Part shown: positions 21,037 through 34,100 of the stretch, piece after piece
Position numbering within the stretch: the first letter of the stretch is position 1
How the letters are laid out: each line of letters begins with the position of its first letter
Source: Nelumbo lutea
Lineage: Eukaryota; Streptophyta; Magnoliopsida; Proteales; Nelumbonaceae
Direction of reading: 5' to 3'
Assembly (NCBI GenBank): GCA_022828595.1
Contig: JAKGHH010000001.1
Coordinates: 143,549,017 to 143,613,016 of the forward strand
Length of the DNA stretch: 64,000 bases
Notes under the pieces: generated by a model
What the model saw: only the letters and a program-made list of their open reading frames with translations
The model's database searches: none
Told to the model about the DNA's origin: nothing
Made by a program: the position numbers and the translations under genes

Positions 21037-22101
21037 GGACTAATCCCCTTCATATCTACATGACTAAGGTGCCACCAAATGGAGCAAAAATAGAAATAAT
21101 AAGAACAACAATTGCTAAAACAACAAGAAAAAAACAATGTTTTGATTTTTTAATGAATGTTACTGATTCCCATAAAGAATTGATAAAACAACATTTGACA
21201 AGAAAAAAAAAAACAGAAAATGAATCTCCAACAATTAACAAAATCACCAGTCACCACAAGTGTGATGCACCTCATCCAGCTCTAGAAGGTACTCAAGTAA
21301 CATATCCTCATCCTTGTGTATAATCTTCATTTCTTTTTTTTCCCTTTTGGCTGCTGTTGTAATGATTTTTCTTTCAAAATAAAGATTGAATTTAATTTAG
21401 AATAAAAATAATAGAAGTTTTCAGGAAATAAAAAATATATATTTTTCTTTTTATATTTTGTCTTGTTGAAAATATGTTTAAAAAATAATAGATAACATAA
21501 CTATATGTTAATAAGAGATCTTTATACTTTTCGCTTGTTAAATTGTAAACAGAGGAACACTGAGGGTACTCAGTGAGGGATGCAACTTGGGTTGGGTTGA
21601 AAATTTGTAAAATTTTTAGTAGGCCCAAAACCTAACCCAAGCCCAATGTAGTTGAAACTGTTCAAGTCATGCAACCCAACTTACAGCTCTGTAGTCTGTA
21701 CTCGGTATTTTTACATGATTCTTCGTAAAAGTTAATCAAATTGTAAATGAACTTTCAACCACTAATTCTTGAAAAACATGTCATGTTATTTCTAATTTCT
21801 CAAATAAATGAAATCAGAAAAACATGCTATATACCTACAGCCACAGCAAATGCATTGGATACATTCAACACATACAAGATATATGCATGCTGTAAATGTA
21901 TTAAAGACATCAGAGATATGTGCAAGAAATGCTTTAATCCAAATGGAAAAATCAAAGCCAAAGGGCCTTAGCTTACCTGCTATACAAATCTTGCTCCACC
22001 ATTTTGCCCTATGGCCATATGTTCTCTTAAAGAACAATTATAATTTTTATCATTGCATAAATTCAGCTGATATCAATACTTTTTGTATTGGAATACCATA
22101 C
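21037..22101 (-). other. Leucine aminopeptidase intron 7, partial, AT-rich
   Basis: This lies between exon 7 and the inserted copia LTR. Exon 8 (expected IVDLATLTGA-like sequence) was looked for and not seen. The small frames here match nothing I recognise. Confidence 0.6.
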
Positions 22102-22180
22102 CTTCTCTACACCTTGGTTTGCAAGCATATACCAAGGCATCTGCAAGAGTAAGTCTGCCTTCTGCATCAGTATTGTTCAC
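22102..22180 (-). CDS. LAP1: Leucine aminopeptidase exon 7 with the M17 signature
   Basis: After TTGCAG the exon reads [20 protein letters not shown] and then CNQGVEK-type sequence, ending at a GTATGG donor. NTDAEGRL is the family signature with two metal ligands and the catalytic Arg. The exon has 79 bases where 78 would keep the frame, because TGCAAC has become TGCAAAC. It is separated from exon 6 by 10,171 bases of intron filled with transposons. Confidence 0.92.
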
Positions 22181-25100
22181 CTGCAATGGATAATGAAACC
22201 AAGGACTACTTAAAATATAACTTTCAAGAACTTCACTGTATAAGCATTAAAAGTAAAAGTTGATTTCATCAGAACATTCTTCTACAATGCAATGAGAAAT
22301 GAGTATGGTTAAATAAGTAATTTCGACTGCAATGACATATTACAACATAAAATAGAGACGTTGGGAATAGCCCTAACATCTTCTTCTTCTACTCACTGTG
22401 ACATCGACCAGAGGGGGAGAGCTAATTATAACCAGGATCGGTGGTTTTATTGTTAAGGATCGTTTCCATAGGCTCCTCTCCTTTTGCTTCTATTTTTTTC
22501 CATGATTTACTTCTATTTCTTTTTCATGACTTCCTCTTCCAAATATCTGTTAACATCATTCACCAGCCATGATTTCATCCTCTAAGTATCTGTCATCCTC
22601 TCCTTAATGTTTTGCCCTTCCAAATTTCTGTTAATGATCATTCACTGGCCATTATTTTCTCTTTGAAATATCTATTCTACTCTCTTTTTTTTTCACGATT
22701 TCTTCCAAAATTTTGCAATTTTTTTGGTACAGTGCTGGTGCTGGACGAGATTGTTAACCACATATTAGTGTCTGAAGTGTCAAGTTGAGGTCGGATCAAA
22801 ACTCATAACTCAGAACTCTCACTCTTCCTCTTTCATTTATTGTTGGCTTGAGTTTGCTTTAGCTTTTAACTGGAAATGCCAATGTTAGTTTTGTTGGATC
22901 AAAGCTCAGAACACAGCATTGGTGTCTCCATGTAATGTTTAGAAATACGAATAAACTGAATAATTTTTTATCAATCTAAACTGATAATAATTAATATGCT
23001 AAGAATCCCAAATTGACAAAAAACTCTTATAATTAGAATCCTGAATTGGCAAAATATTCTTATAATAAGAATCTTAAATTGGCACCAAAAAGTACTTGTT
23101 CAAAAATAAAACTGAAGATAACATGGGGCTTACTTGGTTGAACTAAAAGGAATGCCTTCAGTTGTATCTCTGTTTAACCGAAGATAACATGTTTATGTTC
23201 TCCATCCCTTCCCTTGCCAGTGAAGTTTAATAATTAGATTATCTTGGGGTCTATCTAAACGTGTAATTTAGAATGACAGCTTCTTGATTGACAGTCTTGT
23301 TCTAAATAAAGGACCAAGGCCTTCTGAAAAGGATTATATCTGGTGTATTACAATTTGTCAGGCTTGTTTCGACTACACTGAACTCAACATTTTGTGTGTG
23401 CATAGATTTGAATCACTAGTCTAAAGATTCAATGGTGTTATCCAAACATTGTTTCTATTCCTATAGAACAGAATTTGTTCCCGAAGAACGAAGTGTCAAA
23501 CGCCTCAGTTATTCCTCAGGAACCAGAAATAGAATTTCTGTCATGGAAAACGGGGCCTCAGTTCCTAACAAGTTCTGGGCTTCCTGGAAGGATCAACACA
23601 CCGTTCTCCTTCTTCTCTTGGTTCCCAGGAAGGGAGAATTCTCTCCAGGTAGGGTTTTCTTCTTCTCAAAGAGCTTCCCACTTATTTTGGTGAGATTGAT
23701 CTGATCTAGAAGTGATTTAATTTGATTTTCTTGTTGACTTAAGTTGATTGATTTGATATGGAGGGTTGTAGTGCTGAACAGAAATCAACCAGTGACCTAG
23801 GCCCAGGTGTAGGAAAAGGCAGTGATCTATTTGGGTTTGGGATTATTATTAGGGCAAATTTCTACCCCTATGATTTAGGAAATTGACTAACTCTACCCTT
23901 ACTGTTTACATATTGTCTTAAAGTACCCTTAAGCTTTCTGACAATTGTCTAAAATCTCCCTTGCCATTAACTTTCTGTCACATTCTGTTCACATGTGGCA
24001 TCACATGACTGATATATTTTAAAAAAAAATCGCAAAACACCTTTTAAAAATTTGAAGCAATCGTTACTTGACACCGCTGCCACTATTGCCGAAGGGAGGA
24101 CAGAAGCCGCTATGGCAACTCTGGCACACCTGAATCAGATCTCGAATGTGTGAGGTGATCTAGAGCAGAGATTGACAGCCTATATGGTATCTGCTCTGCA
24201 GTCCTGCACGAGATCCATGAGAACTTGAACGGCCTCCAGAAGGATTCTGTGTTTCCTTGCGCTGTCAACTTGAAACACAGAAGAACAAAGAGAGAGGGTT
24301 GGTTTGATTTCTAGATTTCTGGGTATTCTATTTTGGAAACCTTTCCTGAATTATCTCTTTCTCAGAAAAGAATTTCTGCTATTTTTTTTATTTTCTGGAA
24401 AGGGTTGGGTGGTTGGGAGAAGCTCCTCTCCTTGAAAAAAACAGAATTGCTACTCTGGCCTCTGGCCGAGATCCAGAGAGCCACAGGTGACTTTTGAGTC
24501 TAGTATTAATATTCTAAAACCCTAATTAAAATTTAAAAACCCACTGAGTCTATTCATTGCCCTAAAGTACTCACCAAGATAATGAAGGCAATGAAGTGCT
24601 TTTCCTCATTGAAGTGGGGGCTTTGTTCTATTGTTTTTTTGTTGGGTTTGATTTAGAAGGAAGAAGCGCTCCCATTGTGGGGCAAATGGGAGATCCGAGG
24701 TAGTTAGGAAAATAAACGCCAATTTCTTTGTTGCACCAGTAGGTGATGGGTTTCAGTTTACTCAACCAATGATGTGGAACAGAGATTCATCTTCTTTCGG
24801 AATAACTGTTGATGGTGGTTGCGGTCTGCGAACAATTTTCCTTTTGATTCCACTATTCTTGTTTTGCTCAATGTTGTTTGTGGCTGGAACGATATTTCTT
24901 GCCTGATTTTGCGAATGTAATTGCCGTTGGTGGTGGTGGTAGTGGCACTGGAATCACCAGTGCTGCTACTGTTGGTGGGGCCGGTAACTGTGAAGATGAA
25001 TGCAAGAGGTACGCAAAGAAGAATAGTGCTAAAAAGAGAAAAAGGGTTCGGAGATGGCATCTTTTCTTTTGCTTGGATATAAGCCCCTCACCAGTCACTA

Positions 25101-28100
25101 TTGTCTGCAAACCAGAGAGAGAGAGAGAGAGAGCTAGCATAGGTGAGAGTGAGAGACAAAGAGGGTGGGTATTGAGTAAAGTGGAGTGGTGGATAATGAA
25201 GTGCTTTTCCCATCGCACTTTTTGGTGGATAATGAAGGCAATAACACAGTTCCATTCCATTAACCTCGAGTAACCTTGTTTGGGTTCTTCTTGGACCCGA
25301 ATCATTGAGATCTCTGTCATCTTTCTAACGTTTCAAGCTATGGTTTCCAATTCCAGATTTAATTATTTTTAGCAGCAGAAAGAAAGGGTTTTCTTTGACT
25401 TTGCGCATATACTTTTAAATGGTTCGGTTCTGAATTCTGAATTACGATGACAAGTCATGTGCAACTCTGGAATTCTGCATGGTGGCGTTTGAAGGCTAGA
25501 AACGGGTGGAGAGGTGCGAAGTGTTTGGGAAGTGGAGAGCTTGGATGAGGATAGTTGAGTTTGAGGATGGTGTGATTAGCAGCCATCGAATAAGCATTAC
25601 AGAGAAAAAGAAAAGAAAAGAATTTTCTAGTGGCAGAAATAGCATCAATTACTTTTCCATCAGTTGGGTTTTATTTTGAACATTTGAGAAATAATGGAGG
25701 GTAAATTTGACATTTTACTTTTTTCCATCAATATTTAACGACGATGACAATTGTCAAAAAAACTTAGGGGTACTTTAAGACAATATGTAAAACAATAAGG
25801 GTAGAGTTAGTCAATTTCCTAAACCATAACAGTACTATAAGAATTTTGCCCTTACTATTATTATTAGAGTTAAATTGGATGGTACAAACTATCTAGAAAG
25901 GGCACAATCATCCAAAATGGCTATTAGTGCATGTGGAAAACTAGGGTATATTACTGGAGAGGAGAAGAAACCTGGTACAAATTCTTTCTAGTGGGTGCAG
26001 GAGAATTACATGGTGATGTATTGGCTGTGTAATTCTATGGTACCTCATATTGGCAAAAATTTTTTGTTGGCTGATGATACAATGGGATAGAGTAACTAAA
26101 ATTTATTCCTATAAATAAAATGTAGCCAAACCCTATCAATTAAGGAACCAAGTGATTAATACAAAGCAAAGAGATAGACTCTTGCTATGTATTTCTCTAT
26201 CTTGAAAACTCTTTGACAAGAGATGGACCACTTAAAGACTGTTGTTTGGGAGAGTACTAACGATGTAGCAACTTATCAAAAGTTGGTAGAGATGAATAGG
26301 GTTTTGAATTCTTCGTTGGACTAAACCCTGAATTTGATATTGCTAGAGAACACATCCTTTCTAAAGAAAGTGTAACTCTTTCTCAAGCATATGCTTTTGT
26401 GTCTGAAGATAAGAGAAGGAATGTTATGATGAGACAGTTTAGGATTGACCAATCAGTTATGGTTAGCACCATCAAACCTAAGCCCAATGGAGACAAGGGG
26501 AGTAATGAGATTAAGTGAAAAAATAAGAAAGACCTAGTCTATAACTATTGCAAGAAGCCTAAGCATACCAGAGATACATGTTGGAAACTCCATCAACATT
26601 TTATATAGCTCAAGTTAGAAACGAGAAAAGAAATGCTAACATGGAAATCACTAGAGATTCATCAAAACCTCTTACTCCAACTAACTTGGAGTCTATTGCA
26701 GCAACAGAGCTATTAGGGTAGAATTGGAGAAGTATGGGCAACTTATAAGTTAGAAGGATACAATTAGTTGTAGTTCCTCTTCAGGAGGACAGCAAAACAT
26801 AGGAAGTTCAAGGGCTAGTCACACCACTTCCTTTGATCATATAGGTAGTTCATATGCCACTACAAATTATGCTTCAATCTCAGGTAAGGAGGACCTCCCT
26901 AGATTATAGATTCAGGAGCATCTAAGCATATGACCAATATGTCCATCCTATTTACTTCATACTAGTTTGTTCTAGTATGGATAGAGTCTCTATAGTAGAT
27001 GGTTCCCATGTTCCCATTGTTGGGAAAGGGACAATTAGAGTGATTAATAGCATTATTTTGTCCTCTGTTTTACATGTTCCTAGACTTCACACTAATCTCC
27101 TTTCTATGAGTAGTTTGACAAAAAATTTGAACTGTTCAATGACCTTTCTTCCTAGTAACTATGTTTTGCAAGATCTGGAGTCAAAGAGGATGATTGGGAG
27201 TGATTCTAAGGTGAATGGAATCTATCTTCTAGATGTGCTTCCAAGATATCAAAGTCACCATGTTAGTAGCAATAGTAATGAGTCAAAGTCAATGAATCAA
27301 ATTATGTGATGGCATAATAGTTTGGGTCATTGTCTTTTGGTTCTTTGTGTTGTTTGTTTCCAAAATTATTTGAGTTTGTTAAGTCATCCAATCTGGAGTG
27401 TGAAAGTTGTCGATTGGGAAAACATTTCAGACATTATTTTAAATCAAGTAATAAAAGTACTGCTTTTGGTATTACTCACACTAATGTTGAGGGGCCATAT
27501 CATATTTTTTTTCGTGAGTGGCTATCGTTATTTTCTTTTGTTCATGGATGACTATTCTCAATATTCTTATATATATTTAATGAGATCACATGATGAGGTA
27601 CTTTCTGGTGCAACAGTTCCATCAAATGGTTCTTACACAATTTGGGTGAGGACTAAGGTTTTCAAATCAAAAAATCCTAAAGAATACTTTAAGAATGATC
27701 CAACCACATATTTATTGGAGCATGGGGTGATTCATTTGAGAAGTTATGTTTATATATCGCAGCAAAACGGGGTAATAGAAAAAAAAAATAGACATACTGT
27801 AAAGGTGGCAAGAAATCTTAAGGTGTGTGCTTTAGTTCTTGTTTAGTTTTGGGCTGACGCTTTTCTCATGGCTATTTTCTTGATCAACATTCACCTTCTC
27901 GCATTCTTGTGTTTAAGGTACCATACAATCTTCCTTTTCTAGAGGGGGAGATGTTTAACATACCTTTGAGAATCTTTGAGTATGTTTGTTTTGTTCATAT
28001 TATTGGTCCCCATTATAGTAAGTTAGATCCTAAGGCCAAGAAATATGTCTTTCTTGTTTATGCACAAAACAAAAAGGGATACTATCGTTATGATCCTGTG

Positions 28101-31100
28101 TCAGGGAGTAAGCTTGTCACTATGGATGTCACCTTCTTCGAGTCCACATTTTTTCTCTGGTGGTTCTCCTAAGGGGGAGTGTTTTGGGGAAGGGAGTTCA
28201 CAATCTATCCCTCTCACTATTCCTGCCCTTGCTCCTTTACTTGCACCAGTCACTTACGCTCTTGTTACACCACCAATTCCATCAATTGTCCACCAACTCA
28301 TCCCATTGCTCTACCTGACCCATTACAACCTGCCTCACAGTTTTTTCAGTGTCAGTGCAAGAGGGTTGATTCAACTCATGCTCCAATAAGGGAATCCACA
28401 CCACTCTTCGTTAGATCATCTAAGATTCTAGGTTTAGTTGATATTTTTCCAAGTATTCCCCTTGAGCCTGCTATTGTTTTTGTTCCTATTGATGAAACAC
28501 TTGTACCTAACACTGATGTTGTAGATGATCTTAATCTTCCCAATGCTCTCCACAAGGGAAAGAGAGTGTACAGTCCATTGTATTTCACACCATCTTTCTT
28601 ACAGTAGCCTATCTCCCTCCTACTAGATGTGTAAAGTGTCGTGCCGCCCTACCCGGTGAAAATTTTGGGGGTCGGCAACCCACACCACTCTTCGTTAGAT
28701 CATCTAAGATTCTAGGTTTAGTTGATATTTTTCCAAGTATTCCCCTTGAGCCTGCTATTGTTTTGTTCCCATTGATGATACACTTGTACCTAACAATGAT
28801 GTTGTAGATGATCTTAATCTTCCTGATGCTCTCCACAAGAGAAAGAGAAAATGCACAGTCCATTGTATTTCACACCATCTTTCTTACAGTAGCCTATCTC
28901 CTTCCTACTAGAGGTGTAAAGTGTCGTGTCGCCCTCCCCGGTGAAAAATTTGGGGGTCGGCCCTGCACGGCCCACAGCCCATGGTCCAAGCCCGTGTGGG
29001 CCCATGCTGTGCCACGGGCCAGGCTGGTCCTTGAACCGAGGCTTGGGCCTGGTCGGGCCGTGCATCGGGCCAAAGCTATTTATTTAAAAAAAATTGACAA
29101 AAAACTTAAAGTTTTAATTTTATATGAATTTTGTGTATATAATTGCTTATATATACAATAATTAAATAAGTTAGTATAATAAAATTAAAAAATATATATA
29201 TTTTATTAATATATATTATACTATATATTATAATATAATTATAATTTATATAATATTATATAAATATATATAAAATATATATGGTCCGTGTCGGGCTATG
29301 CCGCGGGCTGGGCTATGCCAGCCCGTGGACCTAAAACCCCAAGCCCAACATGGCCCGCATGATCATGGCGGGTCTAGCATGGCCCACGGACCGTCGTGCC
29401 AGGCTGGTCCAAGTTCGTGCCGAACTGTGGCAGCACGACCCGATTTACACCTCTACCTCCTACCATGCCTTCCTTTCTTCTCTTAATTTTGTATCTATGC
29501 CCAGGTATGTTGGTGAGGCTCTCTCTAAACCTAAGTAGAGAACAACTATGCATGAGGAAATGGAGGCTTTGATTAAAAATCAGGCATAGGAAATAGTTGA
29601 TTTACTTGTAGAGAATAAGACAGTTGGATGTAGGTGAGTGTTCATTGTAAAGTACAAGGTTGATGACAATATAGAGAGGTACAAGGCAAGGCCGGTTGCA
29701 GAAAGGTATACACAAACCTATGGAATAGATTTTTGGAAACCTTTTCACTAGTGGATAAAATCAGTCCAATTTGGATTCTCTTGTCATTGAAAGCTACTTA
29801 TATGGTGTTGGTGAAGGAAAGGTATGTAAACTAAAGAAGTCCTTATATGGTTTGGAGTAGTCACTTAGAGCATGATTTAACAAATTTAGGGAAACATTTA
29901 TCCGCTTTGGTTATACATAGACTCAATCAAATCATATTCTCTTTGTGAAAAGGAGAGGATCACTTGTGTTGGTGCAAATTGTATATGTGAATGATATAGT
30001 TCTTACAAGGAATGATCTAGTGAAATTGATGCACTTAAGAAGTCATTACTTCAAGAATTTGAAATCAAAGACCTAGGTGAGCTGAATCATTTTATGGGGA
30101 TTGAGGTTGCAAAATCCAAACATGGGATATTTACGTGTTGGACTTGGAGTTACTATAGGAAACTAAAAAGCTAGAAGTCAAATTAGTTAATACTCCTATT
30201 GATCAAAACCACAAGATTAATGCTTCATATGGTGAGTTGCTTAAGAATGTAGAGAGGTATCAGAGAATGGTAGGCCAACTACTATATTTGTGCATGGCTT
30301 CTCCAAATATTTCTTATGCTATTAGTGTGTGAGCTAGTATAAGCATGCTCCTTGGGTTTAGTATTGTGTGGATATTGATAGGATTCTTGCTTACTTAAAG
30401 AAACATTCTGGCAGGGGAATATTGTTTGTTGACCATGGGCACTTGAAATTGGAGGCCTATACAGCTGTAGATTGGGCAAGATGTCTAGATGATATGAGAC
30501 CAACATCAGGAGTGTGCATTTTTGTAGGAGGAAATATGGTCTCATGGAAAAGTAAAAAGCAGATAATTGTGGCCAGATCAAGTGCAGAAGCATAGTACAA
30601 ATCTATGGCACATGGTGATTCAAAACTTCTTTGGATTAGGTCCTTGTTAGGTGATCTTGGAATTGTTGTTGAGGAACCTATGATGTTGTACTGTGATAAG
30701 CAAGCGACAAACAATATTGCCCATAATCCAACCCAGCATGACAAAACAAATCATATTGATGTTGATAGACACTTCATAAGAGAGAGGGTGACAGTTGCAT
30801 AAGTCTGCCTACCATATGTTTCTTCTGACTCACAATTGGCTGATGTCTTTACCAAGGGAGTTACAAAGAGCAAGCTTGAACATGACCTATGCAAGTTGGG
30901 AATGTGACATTTACTCCAAACATGAAGGGGAGTGTTGAGTATTTTGCTGTTTTGTTGTTAATAGCTTGTTTTTACTTTATTTATTTTTGTTTAGTTAGCT
31001 TGTTGGGACCACAGTCTATTAGTTAGAAGTTACCTAAGAAGTAGTTCATCTCTCTTTTTTGAGTTGTAAGAACCAACCACCCTATTAAGGGCATATATGT

Positions 31101-34100
31101 CTTTGTACTTTTTTTTACTTAAAGTATAAAAGCTAATGGGAGAGGGAGGCCAGCATTATTGGCTTCTCTTTTCTTTTTCCATTCTTTCTCTTCTTCTTCT
31201 TCTCTTTTCCCACAATTTTTTCTTTTTTCCTTCTCTTTCTATAATATTTTACATTTCTGCTGATTTCTACTCTCACCAAAGACAGTAATAAGTCATTTAG
31301 TTCAGCTACCTCAGCTGTTATCAAAAAGCCCCTTAGTTGAAAACCTGCCTTTGTTAATGTTGACTTGTTGTCACTAGTTGAAAAAATCTGCATTGATTTA
31401 ATAATCATAGTTGCCTTCAAAGAGTGATTCATTTAAACAGCACTGAGCTAACCATTTCACTGTTCTATGGTTTTCTACCAACGAAAATGAAAATCAAATT
31501 AATCTTTGGTCCTTTCAGGTTAGATGAAGCATGAAATAGTGAACACTAAATACATTAAAGATAGCAAAGATTATTGCTCATTGGACCTGGGGGTCAAATC
31601 AAGGAGCCTTTTGACCCACCTGGTCTAAAGTAACAGACCCAGGTCCGTGCAGATTCGACATAATCAATGATAACATACCGGACCACTTGCCTTGGGCACA
31701 ATTTTAGGACATAAACACTTCTTTCTGAGATCAATTAACAATCCTAATAAGAATGCCTAGATCTGCACTGTTGATTTTAACCACCAGAATGATATCAAAG
31801 GGGAACCATGCCAATAATGGATGTTAAGTGAATTACAGACCCAGTTTGGTTTTTAGGAAAGGATACTATTGGAACAAAAGAAAATGAAAAAATAAGTAGG
31901 AATTAAGTTTTTAATTTTTAAGCTCTCTCTTTCCCAAAGTGTCAATGATTATATGATTTATATATAGAAATCATAGTCTAATCGTTACCCTTTTGTTTAA
32001 TAGTGTATGTCATGTTGTTAGGCACCCTCCTCTACAAGCAAGTGAAGTTGTTTATTTATTTTTCCCAGTAAAGAAAGAAATATGGGAATTAAAAGAAGAA
32101 AATATCTAATTATAAAAAAGCAGATAAAAGTATCTAATTATAAAAAAAAAACAAATATTTTAAAGTTCTAGAAGACAAGTTACAAGAACATAAACAAGGA
32201 AAAGGTATAAAGCCTTTTTAGCAGTTTACTAGAGCACCAATCATCAAAAAAAAAAAAAGATCAGAGTATATTTAATTCAGAAACACCATAAGGTCTCCTA
32301 TAAGTTGAAGCCTACATGTTTTCCTTTTCCTAAAAGGACAATGAAGAATACCTCAATAGTTTTACCATTTGAAGCTGTAACTATGTCTCCAGGTCTCATG
32401 CCTGTACCACTGATCATGTTCTCACAAGCTGCAACAATGAAATGGACCTGGATATACAAGACTCAGTCATGTCCAAAAGCATACTCAACTGATTTAAATT
32501 GCTACAAGGGAAAAAAAGTTTAAAAAAAAAGAGAGAGAGAGAGACTATGGACCAGACAGGCTGTTTGTTCACAGAACATGAACTTGATAAAGAACCAGTT
32601 ACCTCTACTCCTGCAGGTTTTATTTGGCCAATGGCTTTTGCTGCACCTAGAACAGCAGCTGAACCCCCCATATCAGTTTTCATAATCTCAATAGAACAGC
32701 CTGGTCCAGTCTTGATGTTGTAGCCACCACTGGTGAGAAAGAAGAACAAAATATAAGTGAATTTAAGCCATATAGGCTGTGCCTCATCACATGCAAAACC
32801 TAAAAGGAAACAAAAATACTCCTATTTTCTTTTTTGGTAAATATCAGTTTTCAACATTGTTGAAACAAGTAAAAAAAAAAAAAGAGTAAATGCTGTTTGT
32901 TTCATTAGTCCAACAGAAGTTGTCTTTACCCAAAAAGTGTGTGTTTGTGTGTGTATGTGTGTGTGTTTGTTTGTTTGTATGTGTGTGTGTGAGAGAGAGA
33001 GAGAGAGAGCTGTGTGTTGGACTCATGAAACATATATAAATTTAAAATTCCACTATAAAAATAAGTCAAACCCAACCACAATAGATGGATCACTAATATC
33101 ACATAAATAACATTCGAATTATATGGTGGTAGTGGCAAATCAATCAAATATTCTTTGTAAAAATCTTATTTATCTACCACATGCATACAGACAGGAACGT
33201 AGTTCCACTTCTGCAATACTACTAAAGCAATTATTTACCAGTTCCTTTTCTGTTTTTCAGTAAGAACTAAGAACCAGATGAGGGAAACAAATAATTACCT
33301 GTCAAATGTTAAACCCTTTCCAACTAAACCCAACTTGGCTTTGATTGGCCCACTGGGAGGTTTATAACATAAATGGATGAAATGTGGGGGGTTTGCAGAA
33401 GCAGCAGCAACACCCAAATAGGAACCCATTTTCAGTTCCTTGCATTTCTCCTCATCCAATATTTTTGCAGTAAGAACATCACCATACATGGAAGCAATCT
33501 TGGAAGCTTCTTCCGCCAGTGCACCTGGATATGAAAACCAAACAATTCAAGTCATACTCCGTATTCTTTCTCAACCTGCTTCCAAACATCAACAAACACA
33601 ATGATAAATAAGCCAAAAAAACAATTACAACTGCCAATTTGGTCACCAGAATGAAGAGCTAGACAGCCATACAGACAGTACATGATGATAAGTTCAACTT
33701 CCTAATGTTCCCACAAAACAATGAACTAGCCAGATGCATAGACATCACACAAGAGGCCATATTTTCTATGAAAAAGATAGTATATATAGCTTGCTACATA
33801 AAATGGTACCAATCAACTATGACAAAATAAGAATATAAAGATTAAAAAAAACATAAGGGTGATTATTTGAAAAACATTGTGCTATCCTGCATCACTTGGA
33901 GTCTGATAGTCCTCCTAATCCAAAGGCAAGTTTAGTGCTGCAAATAGATCGAATCAAATTCAGTAAGGGGTTGATCAGATCCGCTTTGATAAAATTTTAG
34001 GGAGATCCAAATTTGATATGAACCCTCAAATCTTACAAATTGAGATTAATTCAGCCCATTCCATCTTAATGGATATCCGATTCGAACCAATAGTTATCCC

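Larger units (their letters stand above)
23852..25851. mobile_element. Mutator-like element with long TIRs, Pack-MULE candidate
   Basis: The two ends are about 110-bp inverted repeats. They share, in inverted orientation, TTTAGGAAATTGACTAACTC, TACCCTTA-TGTTT-ACATA, TTGTCTTAAAGTACCC and TGACAATTGTC. Flanks are ttattatta (23843-23851) and ttactatta (25852-25860), a 9-bp target duplication with one mismatch. There is no transposase. The 2.0-kb interior is chimeric: a GRAS-like fragment on the plus strand and a signal-anchor-like frame on the minus strand. It lies inside the copia gag, which lies inside the host intron. Confidence 0.8.
23758..26620 (+). pseudogene. Gag of the old copia element, split by a Pack-MULE candidate
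   Basis: The start [20 protein letters not shown] at 23758 runs to the insertion point at 23851. Across the insertion it resumes at about 25861 as [39 protein letters not shown], then [17 protein letters not shown]. The zinc knuckle [18 protein letters not shown] (C-x2-C-x4-H-x4-C) lies at about 26540-26592. Several TAG and TGA codons interrupt it. Gag would form the particle that packages the RNA. Confidence 0.85.
23758..31270 (+). mobile_element. Old Ty1/copia element inside a leucine aminopeptidase intron
   Basis: Gag, zinc knuckle, protease, integrase, RT, RNase H and a 3' LTR are present in copia order on the plus strand, opposite to the host gene. The 5' LTR and primer site are missing. 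The gag is split by a Mutator-like element, the RT linker holds a 283-bp tandem duplication and a MITE, and RT has lost an internal part. Many stops show that it is old. It belongs to the same family as the element at 11949-18210. Confidence 0.9.

Noticed and set aside
23430..23650. Segment with GGTGTTATCCAAACA as a further MITE or the missing copia 5' LTR
   Set aside because: No matching inverted end or target duplication was found, and it has no similarity to the copia 3' LTR at 30933.
24868..25320. 150-codon minus-strand frame as a membrane protein gene
   Set aside because: It crosses a (GA)n tract that gives a SLSLSL stretch, has no recognised domain, and lies inside a non-autonomous transposon. 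Kept only as a weak captured-fragment candidate.
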